A DNA stretch of 64,000 nucleotides from Hydrogenophilus sp. (GTDB taxonomy: Bacteria; Pseudomonadota; Gammaproteobacteria; Burkholderiales; Thiobacillaceae), in NCBI GenBank assembly GCA_020725265.1, contig DYFK01000003.1, forward strand, positions 124,001-188,000, read 5' to 3'. Both the position numbers and the translations under genes were made by a program. Below, one piece after another: positions 8,516 to 18,134 of this stretch; within the stretch, counting starts at the first letter, position 1; each line of letters starts with the position of its first letter. Under the pieces are notes generated by a model. The model was not told where the DNA came from. It did no database searches and saw nothing but the letters and a program-made list of their open reading frames with translations.

Positions 8516-9361
8516 TCAGGCCGCGACCCGGCCGAGGCCATGGCGGGCCTGCATGCCGGCGATGACGGCAACCTCGGCGGCCAGTTCGGCCAACGGCGGG
8601 AGGTTGTAGTCACGTTCGAGCAGGGTCGGATGTGGCCCGAACAGTTCGTAGGCGGTGTCCAGCAGGCGCCAGACCGGATCGATCACGGCGGCGCCATGGG
8701 TGTCCACCACCAGATCGTCCGCCTCCCGGTAATGCCCGGCCGTGTGCATATAGACGACGCGCTCGGCCGGCATGCGACGCAGGAACCCGACCGGATCGAA
8801 ACCGAAATTGACGCTGTTGACGTAGACGTTGTTGACGTCCAGATGCAGCCAACAATCAGCCTCGGCGAGCACCGCGTTGATGAATGCGGCCTCGTCCATC
8901 TCGCCGATCGGCGCGGCGACGTAGTAGGAGGCGTTCTCGATGGCGATGCGCCGGCCGAGGATGTCCTGGACACGGCGGATGCGCGCGGCGACGTGGCGCA
9001 CCGCCTCGCCGGTGGGCGGGATCGGCAGCAGATCGTAAAGATGGCCATGATCCGAGCACCAGGACAGATGCTCGGTATAGAGCCCGATGCCGTGTCGGGC
9101 CATGAAATCGCGAATCTTGCGCAACAACAGCTCGTCGAGCGGCGCCGCGCCACCCAAGGATAGCGAGAGGCCATGGCAGACGAACGGATATCGCTCGGTG
9201 AAGACGCGCAGGTCGCGCGCGTGGCGGCCGCCCAGATCGATCCAGTTCTCCGGCGCCAGCTCGAAGAAATCGATACAGGCTGGCACGCCGGCTTTCAATT
9301 CGGGCAGCAGTTCGCGCCGGAAGCCGAGGCCGGCGCCACGCGGCGGGTCGGGCCGGATCAT
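8516..9361 (-). CDS. bufB: Multinuclear non-haem iron oxidase of the RiPP system (DUF692)
   Basis: 281 residues from the ATG at 9361. Family blocks are visible in order: [49 protein letters not shown] and YMHTAGH, whose His/Glu/Asp residues bind two or three irons in MNIO enzymes such as MbnB and HvfB. The enzyme converts cysteines of the bufA peptide, in related systems to thiooxazole or oxazolone/thioamide groups that bind copper. It lies 63 bp after bufA and 13 bp before bufC. Which of the chemistries applies here cannot be told. Confidence 0.93.
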   Translation of the reverse strand: MIRPDPPRGAGLGFRRELLPELKAGVPACIDFFELAPENWIDLGGRHARDLRVFTERYPFVCHGLSLSLGGAAPLDELLLRKIRDFMARHGIGLYTEHLSWCSDHGHLYDLLPIPPTGEAVRHVAARIRRVQDILGRRIAIENASYYVAAPIGEMDEAAFINAVLAEADCWLHLDVNNVYVNSVNFGFDPVGFLRRMPAERVVYMHTAGHYREADDLVVDTHGAAVIDPVWRLLDTAYELFGPHPTLLERDYNLPPLAELAAEVAVIAGMQARHGLGRVAA

Positions 9362-9424
9362 CGCCGGCGGCCGCCAGGAACGGGGACCGCCATGGTGGTC
9401 ACGCCGGCGCGCGGGCAACCGGCG

Positions 9425-9796
9425 TCAACGCATGCCGCCGCATTTGCCTTCGCCACATTTGCCCTCCTGGGCCTTGGCCTTGGGCTTGCCGCCGCATTTG
9501 CCCTCGCCACATTTGCCCTCCTTGGCCTTGGGCTTGCCACCACATTTGCCCTCGCCGCACTTGCCTTCCGACGCCTTGGGCTTGCCGCCACATTTGCCGT
9601 CACCGCATTTACCCTCGCCACATTTGCCTTCGCCGCACTTGCCCTCGCGGCCCTTGGCGCTGTCGGCGACCATGTAGCCCTTGGCCAGCGACTGCGACGA
9701 GAACGGGTTTTCGGCCGCGGCCGGCGCGGCGGCGAGGGAAGCGGCGATGGCGGAGCCAAGCGCCAGGGTCAGGGCGGTTTTCTTATTGGTGGACAT
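9425..9796 (-). CDS. bufA: Bufferin/HvfA-type RiPP precursor with EGKCG repeats
   Basis: 123 residues. A Sec signal (MSTNKKTALTLALGSAIAAS to about residue 28) is followed by a short linker (ENPFSSQSLAKGYMVADSAK) and then ten GKCG units, nine EGKCG and one DGKCG. Four come in a row, then three modules of GKPKA plus two EGKCG each, so the C-terminal half grew by tandem duplication. In HvfA and bufferin-2 peptides the EGKCG cysteines are modified by the DUF692 enzyme and bind copper in the periplasm. AGGAG lies 8 bases before the ATG. Function in copper buffering is inferred from the family. Confidence 0.92.
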   Translation of the reverse strand: MSTNKKTALTLALGSAIAASLAAAPAAAENPFSSQSLAKGYMVADSAKGREGKCGEGKCGEGKCGDGKCGGKPKASEGKCGEGKCGGKPKAKEGKCGEGKCGGKPKAKAQEGKCGEGKCGGMR

Positions 9797-9832
9797 GATC
9801 GGTCTCCTCTCGCGCGCTCCCGCGCGACTGAT

Positions 9833-9890
9833 CTTGCCGGACCGTCCGGCAAGCTTCGGAGAATCTATGCCCAGCCCTGGAAATCGGCAA
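9833..9890 (-). promoter_or_regulatory. Probable bufA promoter with 21-bp operator-like palindrome
   Basis: On the minus strand TTGCCG (9890-9885) and TAGATT (9867-9862) are spaced 17 bp, a good sigma70-type match. About 10 bp further on lies a perfect palindrome with 10-bp arms CTTGCCGGAC and GTCCGGCAAG around one base (9833-9853). It would cover the start of the transcript, as a repressor operator or a 5' hairpin. The palindrome is seen directly; its role is inferred. Confidence 0.55.
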
Positions 9891-10004
9891 GTTTTTTATT
9901 AAAAGTCAAAGAGATAGCGACGTCTTGATTTTTTCCGGGCAGGGTCGATAGTGAAATTGCCAAGCCGGTTGGTGACCGGCGTCCGTTATGGAAAGGAGGG
10001 CATC

Positions 10005-10439
10005 ATGAGCAATCTCGTTCGACGCGATCCCTTCGCCATCGACGACATGCTGGACGATCTGTTCAAGGGCTATTTCGTACGGCCGTTGCATCTCGCCGGC
10101 GAAACGCCGGAAGTCCGCATGATCCGGATGGACGTCAAGGAAAGCGACAAGGATTACACCGTGCATGCCGAACTGCCGGGCGTGAACAAGGAGGACATCC
10201 ACGTCACCGTGGAGGGGGGCACCGTCAACATTTCCGCCGAGGTCAAGAAGACTTCGGAACAGAAGGAAGGCGACAAGGTGCTGCGTAGCGAGCGCTATTA
10301 CGGGAGGGTTTCGCGCGGCTTCACCCTCGGTCAGGACGTGGACGAGGCCGCGGCCCGGGCCCGATTCGACAATGGCGTGCTGGAGCTGGTGCTGCCCAAG
10401 AGGGCCACCACGCCGACCAGGAAACTGGCCATCGAATGA
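10005..10439 (+). CDS. Small heat-shock protein, Hsp20/alpha-crystallin family
   Basis: 144 residues. The start at 10005 follows GGAAAGGAGGG with good spacing; the frame is open further upstream but without a site. The alpha-crystallin domain runs from about residue 38 (VRMIRMDVKESDKDYTVHAE) to the end, with the conserved LPGV, GRVSRGFTLG and the A-x-x-x-NGVLELVLPK signature. It is an ATP-independent holdase that binds unfolded proteins. It is divergent from bufA and followed by its own terminator, so it is a single-gene unit. Confidence 0.93.
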   Translation: MSNLVRRDPFAIDDMLDDLFKGYFVRPLHLAGETPEVRMIRMDVKESDKDYTVHAELPGVNKEDIHVTVEGGTVNISAEVKKTSEQKEGDKVLRSERYYGRVSRGFTLGQDVDEAAARARFDNGVLELVLPKRATTPTRKLAIE

Positions 10440-10452
10440 GTCCGAGTGGTAG

Positions 10453-11406
<954 letters not shown>

Positions 11407-11407
11407 G

Positions 11408-11571
11408 ATGAAACGCCCCCCTTACTCGACAAGCTCGTTTCCCCCCGGGGGGGAAGTCAGTTCCTTCGGGGCGGCCGGGCGGAACTGACATGAAACAGCC
11501 CCCTTACTCGACAAGCTCGTTTCCCCCCGGGGGGGAAGTCAGTTCCTTCGGGGCGGCCGGGCGGAACTGAC
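11408..11571 (+). repeat. 82-bp tandem duplication (two copies) upstream of queD
   Basis: Copy 1 is 11408-11489 and copy 2 is 11490-11571; they differ only near the start (AAACGCCCCCC versus AAACAGCCCCC). Each begins with ATG and encodes 26 residues (MK[R/Q]PPYSTSSFPPGG... ending AAGRN, TGA) plus one base, so the two frames and queD follow each other as ATG...TGAC-ATG. Each copy ends in a hairpin, GTCAGTTCC with GGAACTGAC around 16 nt. Similar C/G-rich repeats are widespread in betaproteobacteria, so this is probably a mobile-type repeat rather than a gene; translation is unproven. Confidence 0.85.
11538..11571 (+). promoter_or_regulatory. Hairpin abutting the queD start codon
   Basis: The arms GTCAGTTCC (11538-11546) and GGAACTGAC (11563-11571) can pair, and the 3' arm ends at the base before the queD ATG. 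The arm contains the only GGA-like ribosome-binding sequence, so folding should hide it. The same hairpin is present one copy upstream (11456-11489). Confidence 0.55.
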
Positions 11572-11928
11572 ATGGAAATCTTTCAGCACTTCACCCTGGA
11601 GGCCGCGCGGCGGCTGCCCAACCTGCCGGCGGAGCACCCCTGCGCGCGCGTCCACGGTCATTCCTTCGGCATCGATATCCACGTCGCCGGTCCGCTCGAT
11701 CCCGTGCTCGGCTGGGTCGTCGATTTCGCCGACATCCAGGCCGCCTGGCGGCCGATCCACGCCAGCCTCGACCACCGTAACCTGAACGACATCCCCGGTC
11801 TGGAGAATCCGACCAGCGAACATCTGGCGATCTGGATCTGGAACCGGTTGCGGCCGGCCCTGCCCGGTCTGATCAAGGTGGTGGTCATGGAAACCCGCGA
11901 CTCCGGCTGCGTCTATCGCGGCGACTGA
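11572..11928 (+). CDS. queD: 6-carboxytetrahydropterin synthase (QueD) with altered zinc site
   Basis: 118 residues, close to E. coli QueD throughout (HFTLEAARRLP, CARVHGHSF, GWVVDFADI, LDHRNLNDIPGLENPTSEHL, GCVYRGD). It converts dihydroneopterin triphosphate to 6-carboxytetrahydropterin in queuosine synthesis. The catalytic Cys24 and zinc ligands His28 and His30 are present. The first zinc ligand, His in AAHRLP of E. coli QueD, is Arg13 here (CGG), a two-base change from a His codon. Either zinc is bound differently or activity is altered. No other que gene is near. Confidence 0.9.
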   Translation: MEIFQHFTLEAARRLPNLPAEHPCARVHGHSFGIDIHVAGPLDPVLGWVVDFADIQAAWRPIHASLDHRNLNDIPGLENPTSEHLAIWIWNRLRPALPGLIKVVVMETRDSGCVYRGD

Positions 11929-11946
11929 TTCCAGCGCGGGACGAAC

Positions 11947-11985
11947 GCATGCCGCCCCGAATTGGGGTGAATCGGGGTGGCATGC
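11947..11985 (+). other. Stem-loop in the queD 3' region
   Basis: GCATGCC-G-CCCCGA pairs with TCGGGG-T-GGCATGC, a 14-bp stem including one G-U pair around an 11-nt loop. No T-run follows, so it is probably an RNA-stability or processing structure. Confidence 0.55.
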
Positions 11986-12115
11986 ACCGCGCCGGTGCGG
12001 ACGCCCGGACCGACATCGCCGGAAAGACAAGAGGTGGCCACGTGGCCGGCACTGGCACCGCCCTTGCTTGTCGTCGCCGGTCTCCTCCATACCAAAAACC
12101 TCGTCTCCCCCATTT

Positions 12116-12147
12116 GCGCCACGCCCCCTCGCGTGGCGCCGTTTTTT
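12116..12147 (+). terminator. Rho-independent terminator downstream of queD
   Basis: GCGCCACGC pairs perfectly with GCGTGGCGC around a 6-nt loop and is followed by CG and six T. It separates queD from the transglutaminase/ATP-grasp operon. Confidence 0.88.
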
Positions 12148-12199
12148 GCCCGGCCCGAATCTTGCTGACCGGCATGCGTCGCCACGACCCGCCAATGCC

Positions 12200-15100
12200 A
12201 TGACCCTACGCGTCGCCCTGCGCCACCAGACCCATTACCGCTACGACCGGCCGGTGAACCTGGCTCCGCACGTGCTGCGCCTGCGCCCGGCGCCGCACAG
12301 CCGCACGCCGATCCGCGGTTACGCCCTGCGCGTACTGCCGGAAGGACATTTCATCAACTGGCAGCAGGATCCGTTCGGCAACTTCCTGGCGCGCCTGGTG
12401 TTCCCGGAGAAGACCCGCCATTTCAGCATCGAGGTGGAAGTCATCGCCGACATGACGGTGATCAACCCCTTCGATTTCTTCCTGGAAGAGTCGGCCGAGC
12501 GGATTCCCTTCGTCTACGAACCGCAACTGGCCAAGGAGCTGGCACCGTATTTCGAATTGGCGGAAAGCGGTCCCCGGCTGCTGGAATGGCTGGCGCGGGT
12601 GGAGCGCGCGCCCAGGCCGACGGTGAATTTCCTGGTCGAACTCAATCAGCGGGTCTGGAAGGAACTGCACTACACCATCCGCATGGAGCCGGGCGTGCAG
12701 ACCTGCGAGCAGACCCTGGAGCGCGCCCGCGGCTCGTGCCGCGACAGCGCCTGGCTGCTGGTCCAGGTGTTGCGCCATCTCGGCCTGGCGGCGCGTTTCG
12801 TTTCCGGCTACCTGGTGCAACTGAGCGCCGACCAGAAAGCGCTCGATGGTCCCTCCGGCCCCGAAGCCGATTTCACCGATCTGCACGCCTGGGCCGAGGT
12901 CTACATTCCCGGCGCCGGCTGGGTCGGGCTCGACCCCACCTCCGGCCTGTTCGCCGGGGAAGGCCACATCCCGCTCGCCTGCACGCCGGACCCGGTCAGC
13001 GCGGCGCCGGTGACTGGCGCGATGGACCAGTGCGAGGTCAGCTTCAGTTTCGACAACAGCGTGGTCCGCATTCACGAAGATCCGCGCGTGACCAAACCGT
13101 ACCGCGACGATCAATGGGCCGCCATCGACGCGCTTGGCCGCGCGGTGGACAGGAAGCTGGACGAGTACGACGTGCGCCTGACCATGGGCGGCGAGCCGAC
13201 CTTCGTGTCGATCGACGACATGGAATCGGCGCAGTGGAACACCGCCGCGCTCGGCCAGCACAAGCTGGAACGGGCACAGGATCTGTGGAACCGGCTGGCC
13301 CGGCATTTCGCGCCGAACGGCCTCAAGTTCTCCGGCCAGGGCAAGTGGTATCCCGGTGAGCCGCTGCCGCGCTGGGCGCTGGGCATTTTCTGGCGCGGCG
13401 ATGGTGTGGCGTTGTGGAAAAACCCGGAACTGCTCGCCGATGAAGGCCGGTCGTATGGCCACACCACGGCGATGGCGGCCGATTTCATCCACCGGCTGAG
13501 CACTCGACTGGGCTTGTCCGCCAATTTCGCGCAGCCCGGCCATGAAGATGCGTTGCACTACCTGTTGAAGGAAGCCGAGGTGCCGGACAACCTCGACCCG
13601 ACGAAGATCAATCTGAAAGACCCGCGGGAACGCCGTAGTCTGGCGGCCAAACTTTCGCGCGGCCTGGACGAGCCGGTCGGCTATGCGTTGCCACTGTTGT
13701 GGAACGATGTCGAGCAACGCTGGAAGACCAGTATGTGGACCTTCCGCCGTGGCCGTCTGTACCTGCTGCCGGGCGATTCGCCGATGGGTCTGCGCCTGCC
13801 GCTCGACAGCCTGCCCTGGGTGGCGCCGGCCGAGCGCGAGACGCCGATTCCGCTCGACATGTTCGCGCCGCGCGACCGGCTGGCGGATGACTACGGCGAA
13901 GTCGCGCGGCGCCACGCCGAATTCCAGCCGCTGTTCAACCCGCACCCGGAAATCCGCCAGCAAGCACTGGATGCCTCGCCATCGCTGGTCACGGTGATCC
14001 ACACCGCGCTGTGCGTCGAAGCGCGCGGCGGCGTGCTGCGCATCTTCATGCCGCCGCTGTCGACACTGGAAAACTATCTGACCCTGGTCGCCACCGTCGA
14101 AGCCGTGGCCGCCGAGATGAACACTCCGGTCATCCTGGAAGGCTACGAGCCGCCGCGCGACTGGCGTCTGCAACGACTGATGGTGACGCCCGATCCCGGC
14201 GTCATCGAGGTCAACATCCACCCGGCCGGCAACTGGGACGATCTGGTCGACAACCTCCGCGTGCTCTACGAGGAAGCCCGGCTGGCGCGCCTGACCACCG
14301 AGAAATTCATGCTCGATGGCCGCCACACCGGCACCGGCGGCGGCAACCACGTCACCCTCGGCGGCGCCACGCCGGCCGACAGCCCGATGCTGCGCCGGCC
14401 CGATCTGGTGATGAGCCTGGTCAGCTACTGGCAGCACCATCCCGGTTTGTCCTACCTGTTCTCTGGCCTGTTCATCGGCCCCACCAGCCAGGCGCCGCGT
14501 GTCGACGAAGGCCGCGACGAGAAGCTGTACGAACTGGAAATCGCCTTCCAGCAGATGCCGGAACTGACGCCTGGTGACGAAACCAGCCAGCTCTGGCTGG
14601 TCGACCGGCTGTTGCGCAACCTGCTGGTGGATCTGACCGGCAACACGCACCGTTCCGAGTTCTCCATCGACAAGCTGTATTCGCCGGACAGCCCGACCGG
14701 ACGTCTCGGCCTGGTCGAATTCCGTGGCTTCGAGATGCCGCCGCACTGGCGGATGAGCGCGGCGCAGATCCTGCTGCTGCGCATCCTGGTGGCGCGCTTC
14801 TGGGAAAAACCGTATCGCCACCGCCTGGTGCGCTGGGGCACCGAACTGCACGACCGCTTCATGCTGCCGCACTACGTGCGCGCCGACCTGCTCGATGTGG
14901 TGCGCGACCTCCAGGAGTCCGGTTATCCGTATCAGGCCGACTGGCTGGATCCGTTCGTCGAATTCCGCTTCCCGCGCATCGGCACGGTCCGGATCGACGA
15001 CATCGAAATCGAGCTGCGCACCGCCATCGAACCCTGGCACGTGCTCGGCGAGGAACTCAGCAACGTCGGCACCGCGCGCTTCGTCGATTCCTCGGTGGAA

Positions 15101-15580
15101 CGCGTGCAGGTGCTGGTCACCGGCCTCACCGACGGCCGCTACGTGCTGGCCTGCAACGGCCGCCGCGTGCCGCTGCGCGGCACCGGCCGCCATGGCGAAT
15201 ACGTCGCCGGCATCCGCTACCGCGCCTGGCAGCCGCCGTCGGCGCTGCATCCGACCATCGGCGTGCACACACCGCTGGTGCTCGACCTGATCGATACCTG
15301 GAACGGCCGCGCCATCGGCGGCTGCGCCTATCACGTCAGCCATCCCGGCGGCCGCGGCTACGACGTGTTCCCGATCAACGCCAACGAGGCCGAATCGCGC
15401 CGCGTCAACCGCTTCCAGGAGTGGAACCACACGCCGGGACCGCTGCCGGTGCCGCCCGATCTCGCCCGCGTCGCCCGCTTCGTGCCCGAGGGTGGCGGTT
15501 TGCGCCCGCTGGCGCCACCGCCGGAAGAACGCACGCGCGAGTATCCTTGCACCCTGGATTTACGACGCATGCCCGAATGA
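12200..15580 (+). CDS. Transglutaminase-like / DUF2126 amide-ligase fusion protein
   Basis: 1126 residues from the ATG at 12200; the frame runs further upstream but crosses the terminator. Residues 1-300 are a bacterial transglutaminase N-domain plus papain-like core with triad Cys180 (GSCRDSAWLL), His229 (LHAWAEVY) and Asp245 (GLDPTSG). From about 320 to the end is DUF2126 (LTMGGEPTFVSIDDMES, GKWYPGEPLPRWALGIFWR, GRHTGTGGGNHVTLGG), a domain proposed by others to be a GCS2-like COOH-NH2 ligase. The substrate is unknown. It is the first of four genes joined by short or overlapping junctions. Cytoplasmic, since no signal peptide is seen. Confidence 0.88.
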   Translation: MTLRVALRHQTHYRYDRPVNLAPHVLRLRPAPHSRTPIRGYALRVLPEGHFINWQQDPFGNFLARLVFPEKTRHFSIEVEVIADMTVINPFDFFLEESAERIPFVYEPQLAKELAPYFELAESGPRLLEWLARVERAPRPTVNFLVELNQRVWKELHYTIRMEPGVQTCEQTLERARGSCRDSAWLLVQVLRHLGLAARFVSGYLVQLSADQKALDGPSGPEADFTDLHAWAEVYIPGAGWVGLDPTSGLFAGEGHIPLACTPDPVSAAPVTGAMDQCEVSFSFDNSVVRIHEDPRVTKPYRDDQWAAIDALGRAVDRKLDEYDVRLTMGGEPTFVSIDDMESAQWNTAALGQHKLERAQDLWNRLARHFAPNGLKFSGQGKWYPGEPLPRWALGIFWRGDGVALWKNPELLADEGRSYGHTTAMAADFIHRLSTRLGLSANFAQPGHEDALHYLLKEAEVPDNLDPTKINLKDPRERRSLAAKLSRGLDEPVGYALPLLWNDVEQRWKTSMWTFRRGRLYLLPGDSPMGLRLPLDSLPWVAPAERETPIPLDMFAPRDRLADDYGEVARRHAEFQPLFNPHPEIRQQALDASPSLVTVIHTALCVEARGGVLRIFMPPLSTLENYLTLVATVEAVAAEMNTPVILEGYEPPRDWRLQRLMVTPDPGVIEVNIHPAGNWDDLVDNLRVLYEEARLARLTTEKFMLDGRHTGTGGGNHVTLGGATPADSPMLRRPDLVMSLVSYWQHHPGLSYLFSGLFIGPTSQAPRVDEGRDEKLYELEIAFQQMPELTPGDETSQLWLVDRLLRNLLVDLTGNTHRSEFSIDKLYSPDSPTGRLGLVEFRGFEMPPHWRMSAAQILLLRILVARFWEKPYRHRLVRWGTELHDRFMLPHYVRADLLDVVRDLQESGYPYQADWLDPFVEFRFPRIGTVRIDDIEIELRTAIEPWHVLGEELSNVGTARFVDSSVERVQVLVTGLTDGRYVLACNGRRVPLRGTGRHGEYVAGIRYRAWQPPSALHPTIGVHTPLVLDLIDTWNGRAIGGCAYHVSHPGGRGYDVFPINANEAESRRVNRFQEWNHTPGPLPVPPDLARVARFVPEGGGLRPLAPPPEERTREYPCTLDLRRMPE

Positions 15581-18120
15581 CCCAGCTTTCCCTGATCCCG
15601 GCGACGCCCGAATACCACCCGCTGCCCGGCGTCTGGGACGAAATGTGGGACGCCGATGCCGGCGTGCGCCCGCACTGGACGCATCTGGTGCGCGGCCTGG
15701 CCGGCCTGGGCGCGCGCGAGTGGTCGGCGCGCGGCCAGCGCATTGCCCGGCTGTTGCGCGAGAACGGCGTCACCTACCACGTCTACGACGATCCGCGTGG
15801 CTATACCCGGACCTGGGAACTGGACCCGATCCCGCTGGTACTGGATGGCCACGAATGGCTGGCGATCCAGGCCGGCCTGGAACAACGCGCCCGCCTGCTC
15901 GACCTGGTGCTGCGCGATCTGCTCGGGCCGCGCGCGCTGATCGATCGCGGCCTGCTGCCGCCGGAACTGATCTGGGCGCATGGCGGCTACCAATGGCCGC
16001 TGCTCGGCGGCCGGCCGGCCGACCGGCGCCAGCTGGTGTTCTACGCCGCCGATCTGGCGCGCGGCCCCGACGGCCGGGTCTGGGTCATGGCCGACCGCGC
16101 CCAGGCGCCGTCCGGCGTCGGCTACGCCCTGGAAAACCGCGCCGCCATGGCGCGCACCTTTCCCGAACTGCTGGAAGACGCCGGCGTCGCCAAGCTCACG
16201 CACTGGCTGGCCGCCGCGCAGGACACCCTGTACCGGCTGGCGCCGGCCGGGCGCGACGATCCGCACGTGGTCGTGCTGACGCCCGGCCCGGCCAACGAAA
16301 CCTATTTCGAACATGCCTATCTGGCCGCCCGGCTCGGCTTCTCGCTCGCCCAGGGCGACGACCTGACGGTGCGCGACGGTCGGGTCTGGCTGAAGGCGGT
16401 GGCCGGCCTGAAACCGGTCGACGTGATCCTGCGCCGGGTCGACGAGACCTGGTGCGACCCGCTCGAACTGCGTCCGGATTCCCGCCTGGGCAGCGCCGGC
16501 CTGGTCGAGGCCGCGCGCCGGGGCAACGTCACCCTGGCCAACCCGCTCGGCGCCGGCTTGCTCGAAAACCCCGGGTTGATGCCCTTCCTGCCCGCGTTGT
16601 CGCAAGCCCTGCTCGGCGAGGAACTGAAACTCCCGACCGCCGCCACCTGGTGGTGCGGCCAGCCGAAGGAACGCGACTACGTGCTCGCCAACCTGCACCA
16701 GCTGGTGCTCAAGCCGATCCAGCGCGGCCATCTCGGCCAGACCGTGTTCGGCGCCCTGCTCGACCGCAAGCAGCTCGCCGCCTGGCGCGAACGCATCCAG
16801 GCCCAGCCACACCTGTGGGTCGGCCAGCAACCGCTGACGCTGTCGACCGTGCCGGCCGCGCACGGCGGCCGTCTGCAAGCGCACCACATGAGCCTGCGCG
16901 CGTTCCTGGTCAGCCACGGCGACGGCTACGCCACCCTGCCCGGCGGCCTCACCCGGGTCGTCCGCCGCCCCGACCAGGGCGACCCGCTGTCCGGCCAGAG
17001 CGGCGCCCTGGCCAAGGACACCTGGGTAACGCCATCGCCGCCGCGAGCGCGCGCCGAAAGCCTGCCCGGTGGTCGCCGCGAAGCTTTCGCCGATGTCCGC
17101 GCCCTGCTCGACAAGGGCGACGAAATCCTGACCAGCCGCGCCGCCGACAACCTGTTCTGGGCCGGCCGCTATCTGGAGCGCGCCGAAGTCGTGGCCCGGT
17201 TGTTGCGAACGGTGCTCGACGGCCTCTGGGAGGAGGAAACCACGCCCGGTCTGGCGCCGGTGCTGCACGCCCTGATGCGCGCGATCGGCCGCGCGCCCGG
17301 CCAGTGCGGCTGCGCCGAGCACCCGGATCTGGCCGCTTGCGTGCGCGATCTGGTCACCCATGACGAAGGCCCCGGCAACCTTGTCCACAGCGTGCGTGCC
17401 CTGCTCGCCTGCACTTACGGCACCCGCGAGTACTGGTCGGTGGCGATCTGGCGCCTGCTCGACCGGATCGAACGCGACTGGGGCCGGCGCCGGCATGGCC
17501 GCTCACCGGAACGCACCGATCTCTGGCTCGGCCGCCTGATCGACGCGCTCGCCGGCCTGGCCGGGCTGGCTTCGGAAACCCTGCCGCGCGAAGCCGCCTT
17601 CCGGTTTTTCGACCTCGGTCGCCGGATCGAGCGCGGCCTCAACCTGGTCACCCTGCTCGGCCAGTCCTTGCACGCCCGGCTGGATGAGGAAGCCGAGCGC
17701 GAAAGCCTGGCCCTGTTGCTGCAAAGCGCCGACAGCCTGATCACCTACCGGCGCCGGTTCCGCGCCGAACCCGGCCTGGCCGGCGTGCTCGCGCTGCTGG
17801 TCTGGGATCACGACTGTCCGCGCGCGCTCGCCTATCAACTACGCGCCGCCGGCCACCATCTCGCCGAACTCGATCCCGACCGGCGCCGGCCGCGTCCGCG
17901 CGCGTTGCTGACCGAAGCCGACAATCTCCTGCGCCTGGCCCAGGTCGGCATGCCGGCGCAAGTCCACGACGCCGCCGGCCGCGCCCGCCTCGCCGACACC
18001 CTGGCGGAAGTCGCGCGCCATCTGGCCGAGGTTTCCGACGGCATCGGCCAGGCCTGGTTCGCGCATGTCCAGGAACCGCGGTCGTTGCGGCCGGTCTGGC
18101 GGGCCCGCGCCTCGGCCTGA
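15577..18120 (+). CDS. Circularly permuted ATP-grasp / alpha-E fusion protein
   Basis: 847 residues; the ATG at 15577 overlaps the previous stop as ATGA. Residues about 70-470 match the circularly permuted ATP-grasp type 2 (DUF404/407) family (NGVTYHVYDDPRG, RRQLVFYAADLARGPDGRVW, VILRRVDETWCDPLELRPDS, ANPLGAGLLENPGLMPFLP). Residues about 525-840 are an alpha-E (DUF403) helical domain (SRAADNLFWAGRYLERAEVV). In most genomes these are separate neighbouring genes; here they are fused. ATP-grasp enzymes join acids to amines through acyl phosphates, so this should be the ATP-using ligase of the cluster. Product unknown. Confidence 0.88.
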   Translation: MTQLSLIPATPEYHPLPGVWDEMWDADAGVRPHWTHLVRGLAGLGAREWSARGQRIARLLRENGVTYHVYDDPRGYTRTWELDPIPLVLDGHEWLAIQAGLEQRARLLDLVLRDLLGPRALIDRGLLPPELIWAHGGYQWPLLGGRPADRRQLVFYAADLARGPDGRVWVMADRAQAPSGVGYALENRAAMARTFPELLEDAGVAKLTHWLAAAQDTLYRLAPAGRDDPHVVVLTPGPANETYFEHAYLAARLGFSLAQGDDLTVRDGRVWLKAVAGLKPVDVILRRVDETWCDPLELRPDSRLGSAGLVEAARRGNVTLANPLGAGLLENPGLMPFLPALSQALLGEELKLPTAATWWCGQPKERDYVLANLHQLVLKPIQRGHLGQTVFGALLDRKQLAAWRERIQAQPHLWVGQQPLTLSTVPAAHGGRLQAHHMSLRAFLVSHGDGYATLPGGLTRVVRRPDQGDPLSGQSGALAKDTWVTPSPPRARAESLPGGRREAFADVRALLDKGDEILTSRAADNLFWAGRYLERAEVVARLLRTVLDGLWEEETTPGLAPVLHALMRAIGRAPGQCGCAEHPDLAACVRDLVTHDEGPGNLVHSVRALLACTYGTREYWSVAIWRLLDRIERDWGRRRHGRSPERTDLWLGRLIDALAGLAGLASETLPREAAFRFFDLGRRIERGLNLVTLLGQSLHARLDEEAERESLALLLQSADSLITYRRRFRAEPGLAGVLALLVWDHDCPRALAYQLRAAGHHLAELDPDRRRPRPRALLTEADNLLRLAQVGMPAQVHDAAGRARLADTLAEVARHLAEVSDGIGQAWFAHVQEPRSLRPVWRARASA

Positions 18121-18134
18121 ACCTGGAAACCGTC

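Noticed and set aside
9430-9640. Regular repeats that could suggest a CRISPR array
   Set aside because: They are codons of the GKCG modules of bufA, of short period and coding, without unique spacers.
12206-15430. 1074-codon minus-strand open frame opposite the transglutaminase-DUF2126 gene
   Set aside because: The sense frame carries the catalytic motifs; the antisense product is a low-information Val/Gln/Arg-rich sequence.
15358-17496. 712-codon minus-strand open frame opposite the ATP-grasp/alpha-E gene
   Set aside because: Same GC-driven shadow; no domain and no ribosome-binding site.
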